From Actinomycetes bacterium (lineage in GTDB: Bacteria > Actinomycetota > Coriobacteriia > WRKU01): a stretch of 20,767 bases of DNA. Location: NCBI GenBank assembly GCA_009781565.1, contig WQXV01000002.1, positions 1 to 20,767 on the forward strand, read 5' to 3'. Below are positions 7,820-15,550 of this stretch, one piece after another (within the stretch, counting starts at the first letter, position 1; every line of letters starts with the position of its first letter). The notes beneath the pieces are model-generated. The model saw nothing but the letters and a program-made list of their open reading frames with translations, was not told the origin of the DNA and made no database searches. The translations under genes were made by a program, and so were the position numbers.

Positions 7820-10800
7820 AGCTCGTAACCTTCCTCACCGACGACCGCGTCAAGCTCTGCAGACAATCCCGTGGCATTCGCATCGACGCGCTGCCCCATG
7901 ACCGCCACCATCGTGCGATCGAGGTCCTGATCATAGATGCTCAGCTCGACAACCTCATCTCCTGGGAAATGTCGAAACACCTGAGTGAGACGATCGGAGA
8001 ATGCGTCGTTCTTGACCTGTTGCGGCGTCGCCTTGATCCGCAGCCGCCTATGATGCTGAGCTTGCTTTGCCCCACCGAAGGGCTCGACCTTGCTCACGAT
8101 GAGTTTCGACCCACGGTCATCGGCCTCAAAGCGCGCATGGAGTCGTACCGTCGCGTCATCGACGATGTAGTCGCGATACTGCGTAAGGACCTTGGGAAAG
8201 ACGATACACTCGATCGATCCGCCCAGATCCTCAAGATTCATGGTCGCCATCAGCTTACCTGCTTTGGTCGGTCGGATCTCGACCTTTGAGAGCATCCCGG
8301 CAAACCAACCACTCTCGCCTCCCGAGAAATCCTCGACCTGATCGAGGGCGTAGTCGGTCACTTCGCTCATCTGCGCTTCGATCTCTTTAAGAGGATGATC
8401 GGATGCATAGACACCCAAGAGTTCCTTCTCGAATGAGAGCTTGATCCGCTTTTCCCAATCATGCGACTGCGGCGGTGCGATCTCGGTGACAAATCCGCTT
8501 TCTTGATCGTCAAAGAGATCGAGGATGGAGAGCTGCCCGATGCTTTTGTCCTTGAACCGTTTTGCTGCCGCCTCGAAGATGCCGTCTTCTGCCAACATCT
8601 TATAGAGTTGCTGGCGGGGATAGCCGGTCGAGTCGAACGCACCGGTCTTTATCAGGAACTCGACGGTCTTTGCCCCTACGATGCCCGGATCGATGCGCTC
8701 GACAAAATCATTGAGGGAGGCAAAGGGGCCGCCCTGGTCACGCACCGCGATGATATGTTCGACCACCGCTTTTCCGATGCCCCGGATACCGGTCAATCCG
8801 AAACGGATACCGACGCCCGGTACCGCGGTAAAATCGCTCTGTGATGCATTGATGTCAGGCTGGAGGACCTCTATGCCGGCTTTGCGGCACTCGTTGATGT
8901 ATTTGATGAGCTGATCGGTCTTCCCCAGATAGGAGCTGAGCACGGCAGCCATCGTCTCTTCAGGGTAGTGTGCTTTCAGATACGCGGTCCTCATAGTGAT
9001 GACCCCATAGCTTGCGCTATGCGATTTGTTGAAGGCGTACTCGGCGAACGGCTCGATATCGGCCCACATCTTTTGAGCCAACTTGGGATCGTAGTCGTTG
9101 CTCGCTGCGCCTTCTATCCAATCGGTCTTGAGCTCGTCGAGCACCTTACGGATCTTCTTGCCCATTCCCTTGCGCAACTTATCGGCCTTTGCCGCAGAAA
9201 ACCCGCACATCTCCATGGAGACCTGCATGACCTGCTCTTGATAGACGAAGGTCCCATAGGTCTCTTCCAAGATGGGCTTGAGACGCTCGTCATAGTAGGT
9301 GACCTCGCGCTTTTTATTCTTGCGCGCGACGAAGTCATCGACCATGCCACTGCCCAAAGGACCAGGACGATAGAGCGCGAGTACTGCGATCACATCGGCG
9401 AACGAGGTCGGCTTGAGACGCTTGAGCAGAGAGCGCATACCTTGCGATTCGACTTGGAAGACCCCGGCAGTATCGCCACGCGAGAGCAGCTCGAAGGTAG
9501 CGGGATCATCAAGAGGAATCTCGCTCTCCTCGATATGGATACCATGGGTGGCTTCGATGTTTTGTAGGGCACGTTGGATGACCGAGAGGTTGCGCAGACC
9601 GAGAAAGTCCATCTTGAGCAGACCGAGGTGGGCGACGGTCGGTCCGTCGAACTGCGTGATGACGCCACCTTCCTTCGTATCGAACTTGGTCGGTACGAAA
9701 TGGCTGACGCGCTCAGGAGCGATGACGACCGCAGCCGCATGAACTCCCTCACCGCGTATGATGCCCTCGATACGCATCGCCTCGTCGGTGATGCGCCTAA
9801 CATCGGGCTCCTCTTGATAGGCGTGGGCGTAATCAGGGTTACCGTCCAGTGATGTCGAGATGGTGGCGTCTATCTCGGGCATCACCAGTTTTTGCGCGAT
9901 GCGATCAGGCACGTGATAGGGGTAATCCATGATGCGTCCCACATCGCGGATCGCTCCTTTTGCCTTGCATTTGTTGAAGGTGACGATCTGGGCGACCTTG
10001 TCATCCCCATACTTCTGTCGCACGTATTCGATGACCTCACCACGACGCAGATCGTCAAAATCCATATCGATATCAGGCATCTCGGTACGCTCGGGATTGA
10101 GGAAGCGCTCGAAGAGCAACCCGTATTCCAACGGATCGAGATCGGTGATCCCCAGCGAGTAGGAGATGATCGAACCTGCGGCACTGCCACGACCCGGTCC
10201 CACCCCGATCCCTTGTGACTTTGCCCATTGGGCAAAGTCGGCGACGATCAAGAAGTAGGCACTGATACCTTTGCTCGTGACCACCTCGAGCTCGGTGTTG
10301 AGACGCTCGATAACCTCATCGGGGAGAGGATCGCCGTAGCGCTTGGTCAGTCCCTCGAGACAGAGTTCGCGCAGGTATTGGTCATCGGTCTTATCTTGGG
10401 GTACATCGAAGACCGGCAAGATGATCTTGTCGAACTCCAGCTCCACCTCGCATCGGTCGGCGACCTCGAGGGTATTTGAGATCGCCTCGGGGTATTGGTG
10501 GTGGGTCTGCGCCATCTCCGCAGGCGTTTTGACATAGAACTCCTGGCACTGGAACATCCAGCGATCGGGGTCATCAAGCGTGGTACCGGTCCCGATGGTA
10601 AGCATCATGTCCTGGGTATGCGCATCTTCGCGCGTCAGATAATGGATATCGTTGGTCGCGACCAGCGGCAGTCCCATCTCCTGTCCTAGGGCTGCGATCT
10701 GGGCACATAGTTTTTCTTGAGATACTCCCGCCTCCGATATGATGCCTTGGTTCTGGATCTCGAGGTAGAAGTTTTCCGGTCCAAAGATCTGCGCATAGGT

Positions 10801-11271
10801 CTCAGCCCAGCGCCGTGCCTTATCCGGCTCGCCGTATTCCAAACTGCGCGAGATGATCCCATTCATACATGCCGAGGTGGCGATGAGCCCCTTCGAGAAA
10901 CGCTCGAGCAGCTCAGTGTCGACACGCGGCTTGTAGTAGAACCCGCCGATGGCGGCATGAGAGCACAAAGACATCAGGTTGTGATACCCCTCGTTGTCGC
11001 GTGCGAGCAGTAACAAGTGATAGAGATTCGGCTTTCCTTCCTTGGCATGGCGCGATTCAGGTGTGAAGTAGACCTCACATCCGATGATAGGTTTGATCCC
11101 GACCTTTTGGGCAGTGCGGTAGAAGTCGATCGCACCGAACATGTAGCCATGATCGGTCAGCGCCATGGCGGGCATTTCCAGCTCTTTGGCGTATCTGAGG
11201 AGCGGCTCTACCCGCGCGACGCCATCAAGTAGCGAATACTCCGTATGGGTGTGCAGATGGACAAACGACAT
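7813..11271 (-). CDS. dnaE: DNA polymerase III alpha subunit DnaE
   Basis: This 1152-residue protein is the replicative C-family polymerase. The N-terminal PHP domain starts SFVHLHTHTEYSLLDG, with metal ligands H5, H7, D40, H41, H85, C135, D208 and H210 apparently kept, so it could have PHP 3'-5' exonuclease activity as known for mycobacterial DnaE1. The palm carries GPGRGSAAGS (358-367) and the catalytic aspartates D402 and D404 (PDIDMDFDD) and D555 (KMDFLGLRNL). A helix-hairpin-helix region (GIRGIGKAVVEHI) and an OB-fold (from about residue 990, GGESGWFAGMLSKVEI onward) follow. Length is normal for DnaE1. It begins 3 nt after ilvE with no strong ribosome site, implying coupled translation, and runs into the TPR gene with a 7-nt overlap. 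Confidence 0.98.
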   Translation of the reverse strand: MSFVHLHTHTEYSLLDGVARVEPLLRYAKELEMPAMALTDHGYMFGAIDFYRTAQKVGIKPIIGCEVYFTPESRHAKEGKPNLYHLLLLARDNEGYHNLMSLCSHAAIGGFYYKPRVDTELLERFSKGLIATSACMNGIISRSLEYGEPDKARRWAETYAQIFGPENFYLEIQNQGIISEAGVSQEKLCAQIAALGQEMGLPLVATNDIHYLTREDAHTQDMMLTIGTGTTLDDPDRWMFQCQEFYVKTPAEMAQTHHQYPEAISNTLEVADRCEVELEFDKIILPVFDVPQDKTDDQYLRELCLEGLTKRYGDPLPDEVIERLNTELEVVTSKGISAYFLIVADFAQWAKSQGIGVGPGRGSAAGSIISYSLGITDLDPLEYGLLFERFLNPERTEMPDIDMDFDDLRRGEVIEYVRQKYGDDKVAQIVTFNKCKAKGAIRDVGRIMDYPYHVPDRIAQKLVMPEIDATISTSLDGNPDYAHAYQEEPDVRRITDEAMRIEGIIRGEGVHAAAVVIAPERVSHFVPTKFDTKEGGVITQFDGPTVAHLGLLKMDFLGLRNLSVIQRALQNIEATHGIHIEESEIPLDDPATFELLSRGDTAGVFQVESQGMRSLLKRLKPTSFADVIAVLALYRPGPLGSGMVDDFVARKNKKREVTYYDERLKPILEETYGTFVYQEQVMQVSMEMCGFSAAKADKLRKGMGKKIRKVLDELKTDWIEGAASNDYDPKLAQKMWADIEPFAEYAFNKSHSASYGVITMRTAYLKAHYPEETMAAVLSSYLGKTDQLIKYINECRKAGIEVLQPDINASQSDFTAVPGVGIRFGLTGIRGIGKAVVEHIIAVRDQGGPFASLNDFVERIDPGIVGAKTVEFLIKTGAFDSTGYPRQQLYKMLAEDGIFEAAAKRFKDKSIGQLSILDLFDDQESGFVTEIAPPQSHDWEKRIKLSFEKELLGVYASDHPLKEIEAQMSEVTDYALDQVEDFSGGESGWFAGMLSKVEIRPTKAGKLMATMNLEDLGGSIECIVFPKVLTQYRDYIVDDATVRLHARFEADDRGSKLIVSKVEPFGGAKQAQHHRRLRIKATPQQVKNDAFSDRLTQVFRHFPGDEVVELSIYDQDLDRTMVAVMGQRVDANATGLSAELDAVVGEEGYELW

Positions 11272-11274
11272 ATC

Positions 11275-12195
11275 TTACACGTAGGTGAGCCAGTGCTTAT
11301 ATGCTTTATCTTCGCCTCGTACCGCTTTGAAGAACGCCTTTTGCAGCTTGAGCGTCATCGGACCGGCTACTCCCTCTCCGACTTGGATACCATCACAGGC
11401 ACATACCGGGACAAGTTCAGCAGCTGTTCCCGTCATGAAGAACTCATCCGCGGTATAGAGATCGGTGCGGACCAGCGAGCACTCGATCGCTTCGTAGCCG
11501 AAATCGCGTGCGATGTCCATGACCGAATCGCGGGTTATCCCGACAAGCACCCCGTCACTGATACAGGGGGTCATCAATGTCTCATCCTTGACGATGAACA
11601 GATTCTCGCCCGTGCCTTCGGCAACTTGGCCGACCTCGTTGAGCAAGATAGCCTCGTTATATCCATGGCGGTTGGCCTCCATGCGTGCAAATGCGCTGTT
11701 CAGATAGTTTCCGCACGCCTTGATCGCCGGTGGTGAGGCATTGTATGATCGCTGGCGCCAACTGGATACCCCGACCTCGACTCCCTTGGTCAGTGCCTCT
11801 TCGCCCAGGTATGATCCCCAGGGCCAGACGGCGACGACGAACTCGACCGGTGCAGGCAGGGGGTCGACGCCCATCGATCCGTAACCACGGAAGACGAGTG
11901 GGCGGATGTAGCACTCGGTTATGTTGTTGGCTTTGATGGTGTCGATGACGATCTGGCAGAGCTCATCGACCGTGTAGTCGAGATCCATGTAGAGCATCTT
12001 GGCCGAATCCTTAAGGCGCGCCATATGGTCGGTCAAGCGAAAAACCGCAGGTCCATCAGGTGTTTCGTAGCAACGGATGCCTTCAAATACCCCGGATCCG
12101 TAGTGCAGAGCATGCGTGAGGACATGGACGCGAGCATCATCCCATTTTTCGAGTTTGCCGTTCTTCCAGATATAGTCGACCGTTGGCTGTGCCAT
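11275..12195 (-). CDS. ilvE: Branched-chain amino acid aminotransferase IlvE
   Basis: The 306-residue protein is a fold-type IV PLP enzyme that interconverts leucine, isoleucine and valine with their 2-oxoacids using glutamate/2-oxoglutarate. The PLP lysine is K159 (SPPAIKACGNYLNS), and the conserved E193 lies in VAEGTGENLF. The N-terminal HALHYGSGVFEGIR motif and C-terminal EFFMTGTAAELVPV are typical of branched-chain transaminases rather than D-amino-acid transaminases or aminodeoxychorismate lyase. Length is normal. The ATG at 12195 has a strong AGGAG ribosome site (GAGAGGAGAGGGCA). It is the first gene of an operon that continues directly into dnaE, an unusual partner for an amino acid enzyme. 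Confidence 0.96.
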   Translation of the reverse strand: MAQPTVDYIWKNGKLEKWDDARVHVLTHALHYGSGVFEGIRCYETPDGPAVFRLTDHMARLKDSAKMLYMDLDYTVDELCQIVIDTIKANNITECYIRPLVFRGYGSMGVDPLPAPVEFVVAVWPWGSYLGEEALTKGVEVGVSSWRQRSYNASPPAIKACGNYLNSAFARMEANRHGYNEAILLNEVGQVAEGTGENLFIVKDETLMTPCISDGVLVGITRDSVMDIARDFGYEAIECSLVRTDLYTADEFFMTGTAAELVPVCACDGIQVGEGVAGPMTLKLQKAFFKAVRGEDKAYKHWLTYV

Positions 12196-12587
12196 TGCCC
12201 TCTCCTCTCGATCATCAGAAGTGTTAGAAGATTCAGTCTACCGCATACGGCGAATAAAAGTCATTAGTGTAAACAGAATGATATGAAAGATACAAAAATC
12301 GATCGGTCGTAACTCTTAATTCACGCGTTTTGCATGAGTTGAGCAGTAGACATGAATAGAGCCACCCGAAAGCAGCTCCACCCATATTTCGCGAGATCCA
12401 GGGAAGGTTGGGATCTCAAGCAAAATCAAATGATTGGTTGTCTATGTTCGCTTAATCGTCGAATGCTTCTTCCCACACGTATATAGTACTGCCGTCAATA
12501 TGCCAATCGCAAGTATTTGCAACAAATTCAGCATGAAAGCCGCTATTTCAGCCTTTGAAAGCCTCAATTTTGGTCATTTTATGGAGT
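12196..12587. other. Gene-poor, AT-richer stretch between ilvE and tRNA-Gln
   Basis: This stretch of about 390 nt holds no gene that I can support. It has a weak candidate ilvE promoter (12266-12295) and one clear inverted repeat, GAGATCC/GGATCTC with an 11-nt loop (12393-12417). A plus-strand frame running into the tRNA ends in GVPGFEPR, the usual translation artefact of an antisense tRNA T-arm. No integrase, direct-repeat attachment site or IS end is visible although it flanks a tRNA gene. Confidence 0.5.
12266..12295 (-). promoter_or_regulatory. Weak candidate promoter of the ilvE-dnaE operon
   Basis: On the minus strand TTGTAT (12290-12295) is followed after 18 nt by TACACT (12266-12271). 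It would give a leader of about 60 nt before the ilvE ATG. Neither box is close to consensus and other AT-rich choices exist nearby, so the placement is tentative. Confidence 0.28.
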
Positions 12588-12661
12588 TGGCTGGGGTACC
12601 AGGATTCGAACCTAGATAGCTGGTACCAAAAACCAGAGTCCTGCCTTTAGACGATACCCCA
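12588..12661 (-). tRNA. tRNA-Gln (anticodon UUG), CCA encoded
   Basis: The minus strand folds into a complete 74-nt cloverleaf: acceptor TGGGGTA/TACCCCA, D-arm GTCT/GGAC with a GG-containing loop, anticodon stem CTGGT/ACCAG, T-arm CTAGG/CCTGG with loop TTCGAAT, discriminator G, and encoded CCA. The seven-base anticodon loop TTTTGGT places TTG at positions 34-36, which reads CAA and, by wobble, CAG. The weak U1-A72 first pair is a known identity feature of bacterial glutamine tRNA. Confidence 0.95.
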
Positions 12662-12676
12662 CTATGCCACTGCGAT

Positions 12677-12694
12677 CGTGCGCTGAGGCGCACG
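12677..12694 (-). other. Perfect hairpin in the tRNA-Gln 5' leader
   Basis: CGTGCGC and GCGCACG form a 7-bp perfect GC-rich stem with a 4-nt loop. It ends 15 nt before the mature 5' end of the tRNA on the minus strand. It has no following U-run. It may separate the tRNA precursor from read-through of the upstream gene or guide 5' processing; neither is shown. Confidence 0.4.
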
Positions 12695-12740
12695 CATACG
12701 CGAATAAGAATAGTAACATAAATGGGCACCGCTCGTACGG

Positions 12741-13499
12741 TCAGCGGTTTGACAGCACCTTTTCCATCGCACTGACATCGCTGGGTTTGTCGACATCGGT
12801 GCCGATCGCGGCAAAGCTCGTAAAGATACCGGCGCCACGGATGCCGAACTGTTTGAAGATACGCTCTTCGACCGCCGCCACGCTCAGGCGTCCCATCGCA
12901 TATTGGGTCGCGATCTGCGGTCCGACCAGCTTGATCGCCTTCGAGGGATCTTTGCGCATCTCATAAAAATCATTCATAAGAGGGCGGAGCTTCTCGATGA
13001 CCTCGACCGTACCGGTGACGATATTGCCTCCGGTAGCCTTGCCCTCGCGCAGTTTGACATAGGTGCGGATACTACCGGGAAACTCACGCTCGATGTCACT
13101 TTCGAGGATCAGTGGATAGGAGAACTGCACATGGCGCTTGTTGACTCGATCGGTGTAGTCGTCGATCGCTTGAGCGGTGATTGCGGGAATATCGCCACAC
13201 AATCCCATGATCGGACGGGTCCCATCGACCTGGGCGACACCGGCTTCACCGTTCTCGATCAGGGTGCCATCGTGCACGATCACCTTCACACCATCAGCCC
13301 ACGGACCGAGCGAGACCGCCTGTGGCATGACCACGACGATCTCATTGATCGACCGGGCATCGTCCAATGCCTCGACGACCCATTGGATCATCGGTTTGCC
13401 CGCGATCTCGATCAGCCCTTTGATGGGCTGAGCCGGATCGATGGCACTCCCGTCGCCACCTCCGAGCACTATCGCGTCATAGGTCGTCTCTGCACTCAT
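12741..13499 (-). CDS. MobA-like/nucleotidyltransferase-family protein, substrate unknown
   Basis: The 252-residue protein has the layout of a Rossmann-like NTP transferase (GT-A fold). The N-terminal nucleotide loop is VLGGGDGSAIDPAQPIKG (11-28), followed by IAGKPMIQWVVEAL, and a metal-site LCGDIPAIT (100-108, D103) is visible. In most relatives the loop reads GGxGTR with a conserved arginine; here that arginine is missing but K27 remains, so activity or donor may differ. I chose the ATG at 13499 (MSAETTYDAIVLGG) because the frame further upstream runs through non-conserved sequence; GGGAG lies 10 nt before it. It follows ispE by 55 nt. IspD, the enzyme before IspE in the MEP pathway, belongs to the same fold, but I see no specific IspD signature. 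It could also be a MobA, GlmU-like or regulatory protein. Confidence 0.75.
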   Translation of the reverse strand: MSAETTYDAIVLGGGDGSAIDPAQPIKGLIEIAGKPMIQWVVEALDDARSINEIVVVMPQAVSLGPWADGVKVIVHDGTLIENGEAGVAQVDGTRPIMGLCGDIPAITAQAIDDYTDRVNKRHVQFSYPLILESDIEREFPGSIRTYVKLREGKATGGNIVTGTVEVIEKLRPLMNDFYEMRKDPSKAIKLVGPQIATQYAMGRLSVAAVEERIFKQFGIRGAGIFTSFAAIGTDVDKPSDVSAMEKVLSNR

Positions 13500-13554
13500 C
13501 GTTGCGTCACTCCCGCTTTCACTCGATCGATCTTCCTCTTTTGTCCTTATGATT

Positions 13555-14352
13555 CTAGCGCATAGTAGCCGCGACCGACCAAAAACCTTCATCAGACGCC
13601 CCGCGTGCCAGCTCTTCCGCCGCTTGTTGCGATCGCACCAAACCAAAGCATGCTGATCCGCTCCCGCAGACCTGCGCCCCGTCAGTTTGGGGATGGGTGC
13701 GCAGCCACTCCAACGCGATACCGGTCTGTGGGCAGACCGCGATGGCAGCTTGCTCGAGATCGTTGGTCAGGACAGGGTTCGCATTTGTCGGGCCAATCTG
13801 GTCGAAAACGCGATAGACCTGCGCGGTCGAGGCATGGGACCCAGGCACCTGGATCAAAACGATCGGCAATCCGGTCAAAGGGTTGAGGGATTCTTTGACG
13901 ATATCTCCTCGACCAGTCAGATAGGTGCACGTGCTCGGTGCGAGAAAAGCCATGACGTCGGCACCCAGTGAGCGTGCCACCTCTCTAAGTCGCGCATCAT
14001 CAAGCGGTATCTTCCAGCGATCTGCCAAAGCGCGCAGCACCGTTGCGGCATTCGAGGAACCACCGCCCAACCCTGCACCGTGGGGGATGCGCTTCTCAAG
14101 GTGAATACTAAACGGAGTGTCGTGCTCGAACGCCTCACCGATACGCTGGGCAGCCTGAAAGGCGATGTTCTCTTCCTCGGTGATACCCAGATCGACCGAA
14201 CAGGTCAGCGCGAGACGGTCGGCATCCTCGATCGAGATCGTGTCGCCGAAATCCAGCAAGTGAATGACGGTATCGACCGGATGATACCCATCATCGAGGC
14301 GCTCCCCCACTTTGAGTGAGAGGTTGACCTTTGCCGGTGAGAGATAGTTCAC
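13555..14352 (-). CDS. ispE: 4-diphosphocytidyl-2-C-methyl-D-erythritol kinase IspE
   Basis: IspE phosphorylates CDP-methylerythritol in the MEP isoprenoid pathway. It is a GHMP kinase. Numbering from the chosen start, SPAKVNLSLKV holds catalytic K8, PHGAGLGGGSSNAAT (90-104) is the ATP loop, and SLGADVMAF holds catalytic D132. The third motif region VCGSGSACFGL near the C-terminus is also present. I chose GTG at 14352, which gives 265 residues and the family-like MNYLSPAKVN start, and overlaps the veg stop by one base (TAGTG). A GTG seven codons upstream (14373) would add VVARRRV. The position after veg matches the conserved Veg-IspE neighbourhood known from Firmicutes. Confidence 0.95.
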   Translation of the reverse strand: MNYLSPAKVNLSLKVGERLDDGYHPVDTVIHLLDFGDTISIEDADRLALTCSVDLGITEEENIAFQAAQRIGEAFEHDTPFSIHLEKRIPHGAGLGGGSSNAATVLRALADRWKIPLDDARLREVARSLGADVMAFLAPSTCTYLTGRGDIVKESLNPLTGLPIVLIQVPGSHASTAQVYRVFDQIGPTNANPVLTNDLEQAAIAVCPQTGIALEWLRTHPQTDGAQVCGSGSACFGLVRSQQAAEELARGASDEGFWSVAATMR

Positions 14353-14636
14353 TACTCGTCTTCGAGCAACCACGGAAAGAGCATCTCGCCCGTCTCGGGA
14401 TCGGAGAGCTCGACTTGACGCGTCAGGATGTCTGAGAACTGATAGGTCGCGCGTGCGGTGCGCCGCCTCTTTTCCAGTGTTTCGATCACAAAAAGAGAGG
14501 GGTGTATCTGATGGACGATCCCCTCACGCTCAAAGATCTTTGAGCGACCCATGTTCGCCTTGACTTTTATAGGCTGACCTTGCATTTCTTCAAGACTTGT
14601 GCGGATTTCCTTTATCGCAAAAGGAAGTTTATTCAT
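14352..14636 (-). CDS. veg: Veg family protein
   Basis: The 94-residue protein matches the Veg family (small beta-rich protein; in Bacillus subtilis linked to biofilm matrix expression). The family-like regions are LEEMQGQPIKVKANMGRSK, GIVHQIHPSLFVIE and TYQFSDILTRQVEL. I chose ATG 14636 (MNKLPFAIKEIR) with AAAGG upstream. A longer frame would start at 14666, but that ATG lies inside the TATAAT of the promoter and cannot be the start. It is the first gene of the veg-ispE-nucleotidyltransferase operon and is coupled to ispE by a 1-nt stop/start overlap. Its molecular function is not settled even in model organisms. Confidence 0.92.
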   Translation of the reverse strand: MNKLPFAIKEIRTSLEEMQGQPIKVKANMGRSKIFEREGIVHQIHPSLFVIETLEKRRRTARATYQFSDILTRQVELSDPETGEMLFPWLLEDE

Positions 14637-14664
14637 AGAGTGTAACCTTTCGAATCCAACCGCC

Positions 14665-14693
14665 ATTATAGCAGGTCAGAGACCGCATTTCTA
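14665..14693 (-). promoter_or_regulatory. Promoter of the veg-ispE operon
   Basis: On the minus strand TAGAAA (14688-14693) is followed at 17 nt by a perfect TATAAT (14665-14670). The predicted start is about 22 nt before the veg ATG, just ahead of its ribosome site. The position rules out the more upstream veg start. Confidence 0.65.
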
Positions 14694-14761
14694 GACCCTT
14701 CCACAGGTTTTGCAGAACTGGGGGACCGCGTCACCATCGCTCGGCTGCTGATCGGTGAAAC

Positions 14762-15532
14762 TCAGTACGTAACGTCGCGCAATGTCAACCCCTGGGCTGG
14801 CGCGGTCTGTCCCGCTTCCGTTCGATCGCGTGCAGCGAGCACCTCTCCGATCCAGCTTGGGTCATGCTTGCCCAGTCCGACCTCGACCAGTGTGCCCACG
14901 ATGACGCGCACCATCGAATGGAGAAACGCGTTTCCCTGTATCGTGATGGAGAGCATCTTCTCGCCCATGACGACCTCCGGCTCGATCTGGATATGATCGA
15001 GGTGGCGCTTTGTCGATAGCTCGTTGTTATGGAGCTCTTGAGCACTCTTTGCGACACAGAACGAGTCGAAATCGTGTTCCCCTATCAGGTAGGTCGCAGC
15101 TTGTCGCATAGCTTCGATATCAAGCTTGTGCGCGATATACCAGCTGTAAGGTGCCATGAAAAGTGGCGGTGTTCCGGTCTGGGCGATCCGGTAGAGATAG
15201 GTGCGCGATCGTGCATCGAAACGTGCACTGAATCCATCGTTTTGCATCGTGACGTCACGCACCACGAGATCTGCTGGTGTGAGTGCGTTGAGCGAGCGCA
15301 TCAGACGGTCGATATCTTCGACCATGATGCGTGGGATCGATGCCGATACCACTTGATTGGCCGCATGCACCCCTGAGTCGGTCCTTCCCGCACCGACGGT
15401 CTCGACGGGAGAACCGCTCAACGTACGCAGTGCGGACTCAAGCTCACCTTGCACACTACGCTGATCGTCCTGTCGGGCAAATCCCGCAAAATCACTTCCC
15501 CTATAGGACAGCGTGATCGCGATGGTGACCAT
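14762..15532 (-). CDS. truA: tRNA pseudouridine(38-40) synthase TruA
   Basis: TruA makes pseudouridine at positions 38-40 of the tRNA anticodon arm. The catalytic aspartate is D52 in VGAGRTDSGVHA, preceded by the family start TIAITLSYRGSDFAGFARQ. The FLHSMVRVIVGTLVEVG block near the C-terminus and the ending GLTLRDVTY are typical, so the gene looks complete. I chose ATG 15532 (MVTIAITL), 256 residues, with GGTGG about 14 nt upstream. A GTG at 15550, immediately after the ecfT stop, would add six residues (VDHDDD) and is a real alternative. It is the last gene of the ecfA-ecfT-truA operon, an order also known from ribosomal-protein clusters of Firmicutes. Confidence 0.95.
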   Translation of the reverse strand: MVTIAITLSYRGSDFAGFARQDDQRSVQGELESALRTLSGSPVETVGAGRTDSGVHAANQVVSASIPRIMVEDIDRLMRSLNALTPADLVVRDVTMQNDGFSARFDARSRTYLYRIAQTGTPPLFMAPYSWYIAHKLDIEAMRQAATYLIGEHDFDSFCVAKSAQELHNNELSTKRHLDHIQIEPEVVMGEKMLSITIQGNAFLHSMVRVIVGTLVEVGLGKHDPSWIGEVLAARDRTEAGQTAPAQGLTLRDVTY

Positions 15533-15550
15533 ATCATCGTCGTGATCCAC

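Noticed and set aside
8968..9567. Long plus-strand frame opposite dnaE (199 codons)
   Set aside because: Antisense shadow of the polymerase coding sequence with no ribosome site or domain.
12434..12619. Small plus-strand frame ending in GVPGFEPR
   Set aside because: The ending is the standard translation of an antisense tRNA T-arm, and there is no ribosome site or recognisable domain.
12196..12740. Integrated element or attachment site next to tRNA-Gln
   Set aside because: No integrase, no direct repeat of the tRNA 3' end and no foreign genes were seen.
14636..14666. Upstream ATG extending veg by ten codons
   Set aside because: The ATG overlaps the TATAAT of the promoter, so it would not be transcribed; the downstream ATG has a ribosome site and the family-like start.
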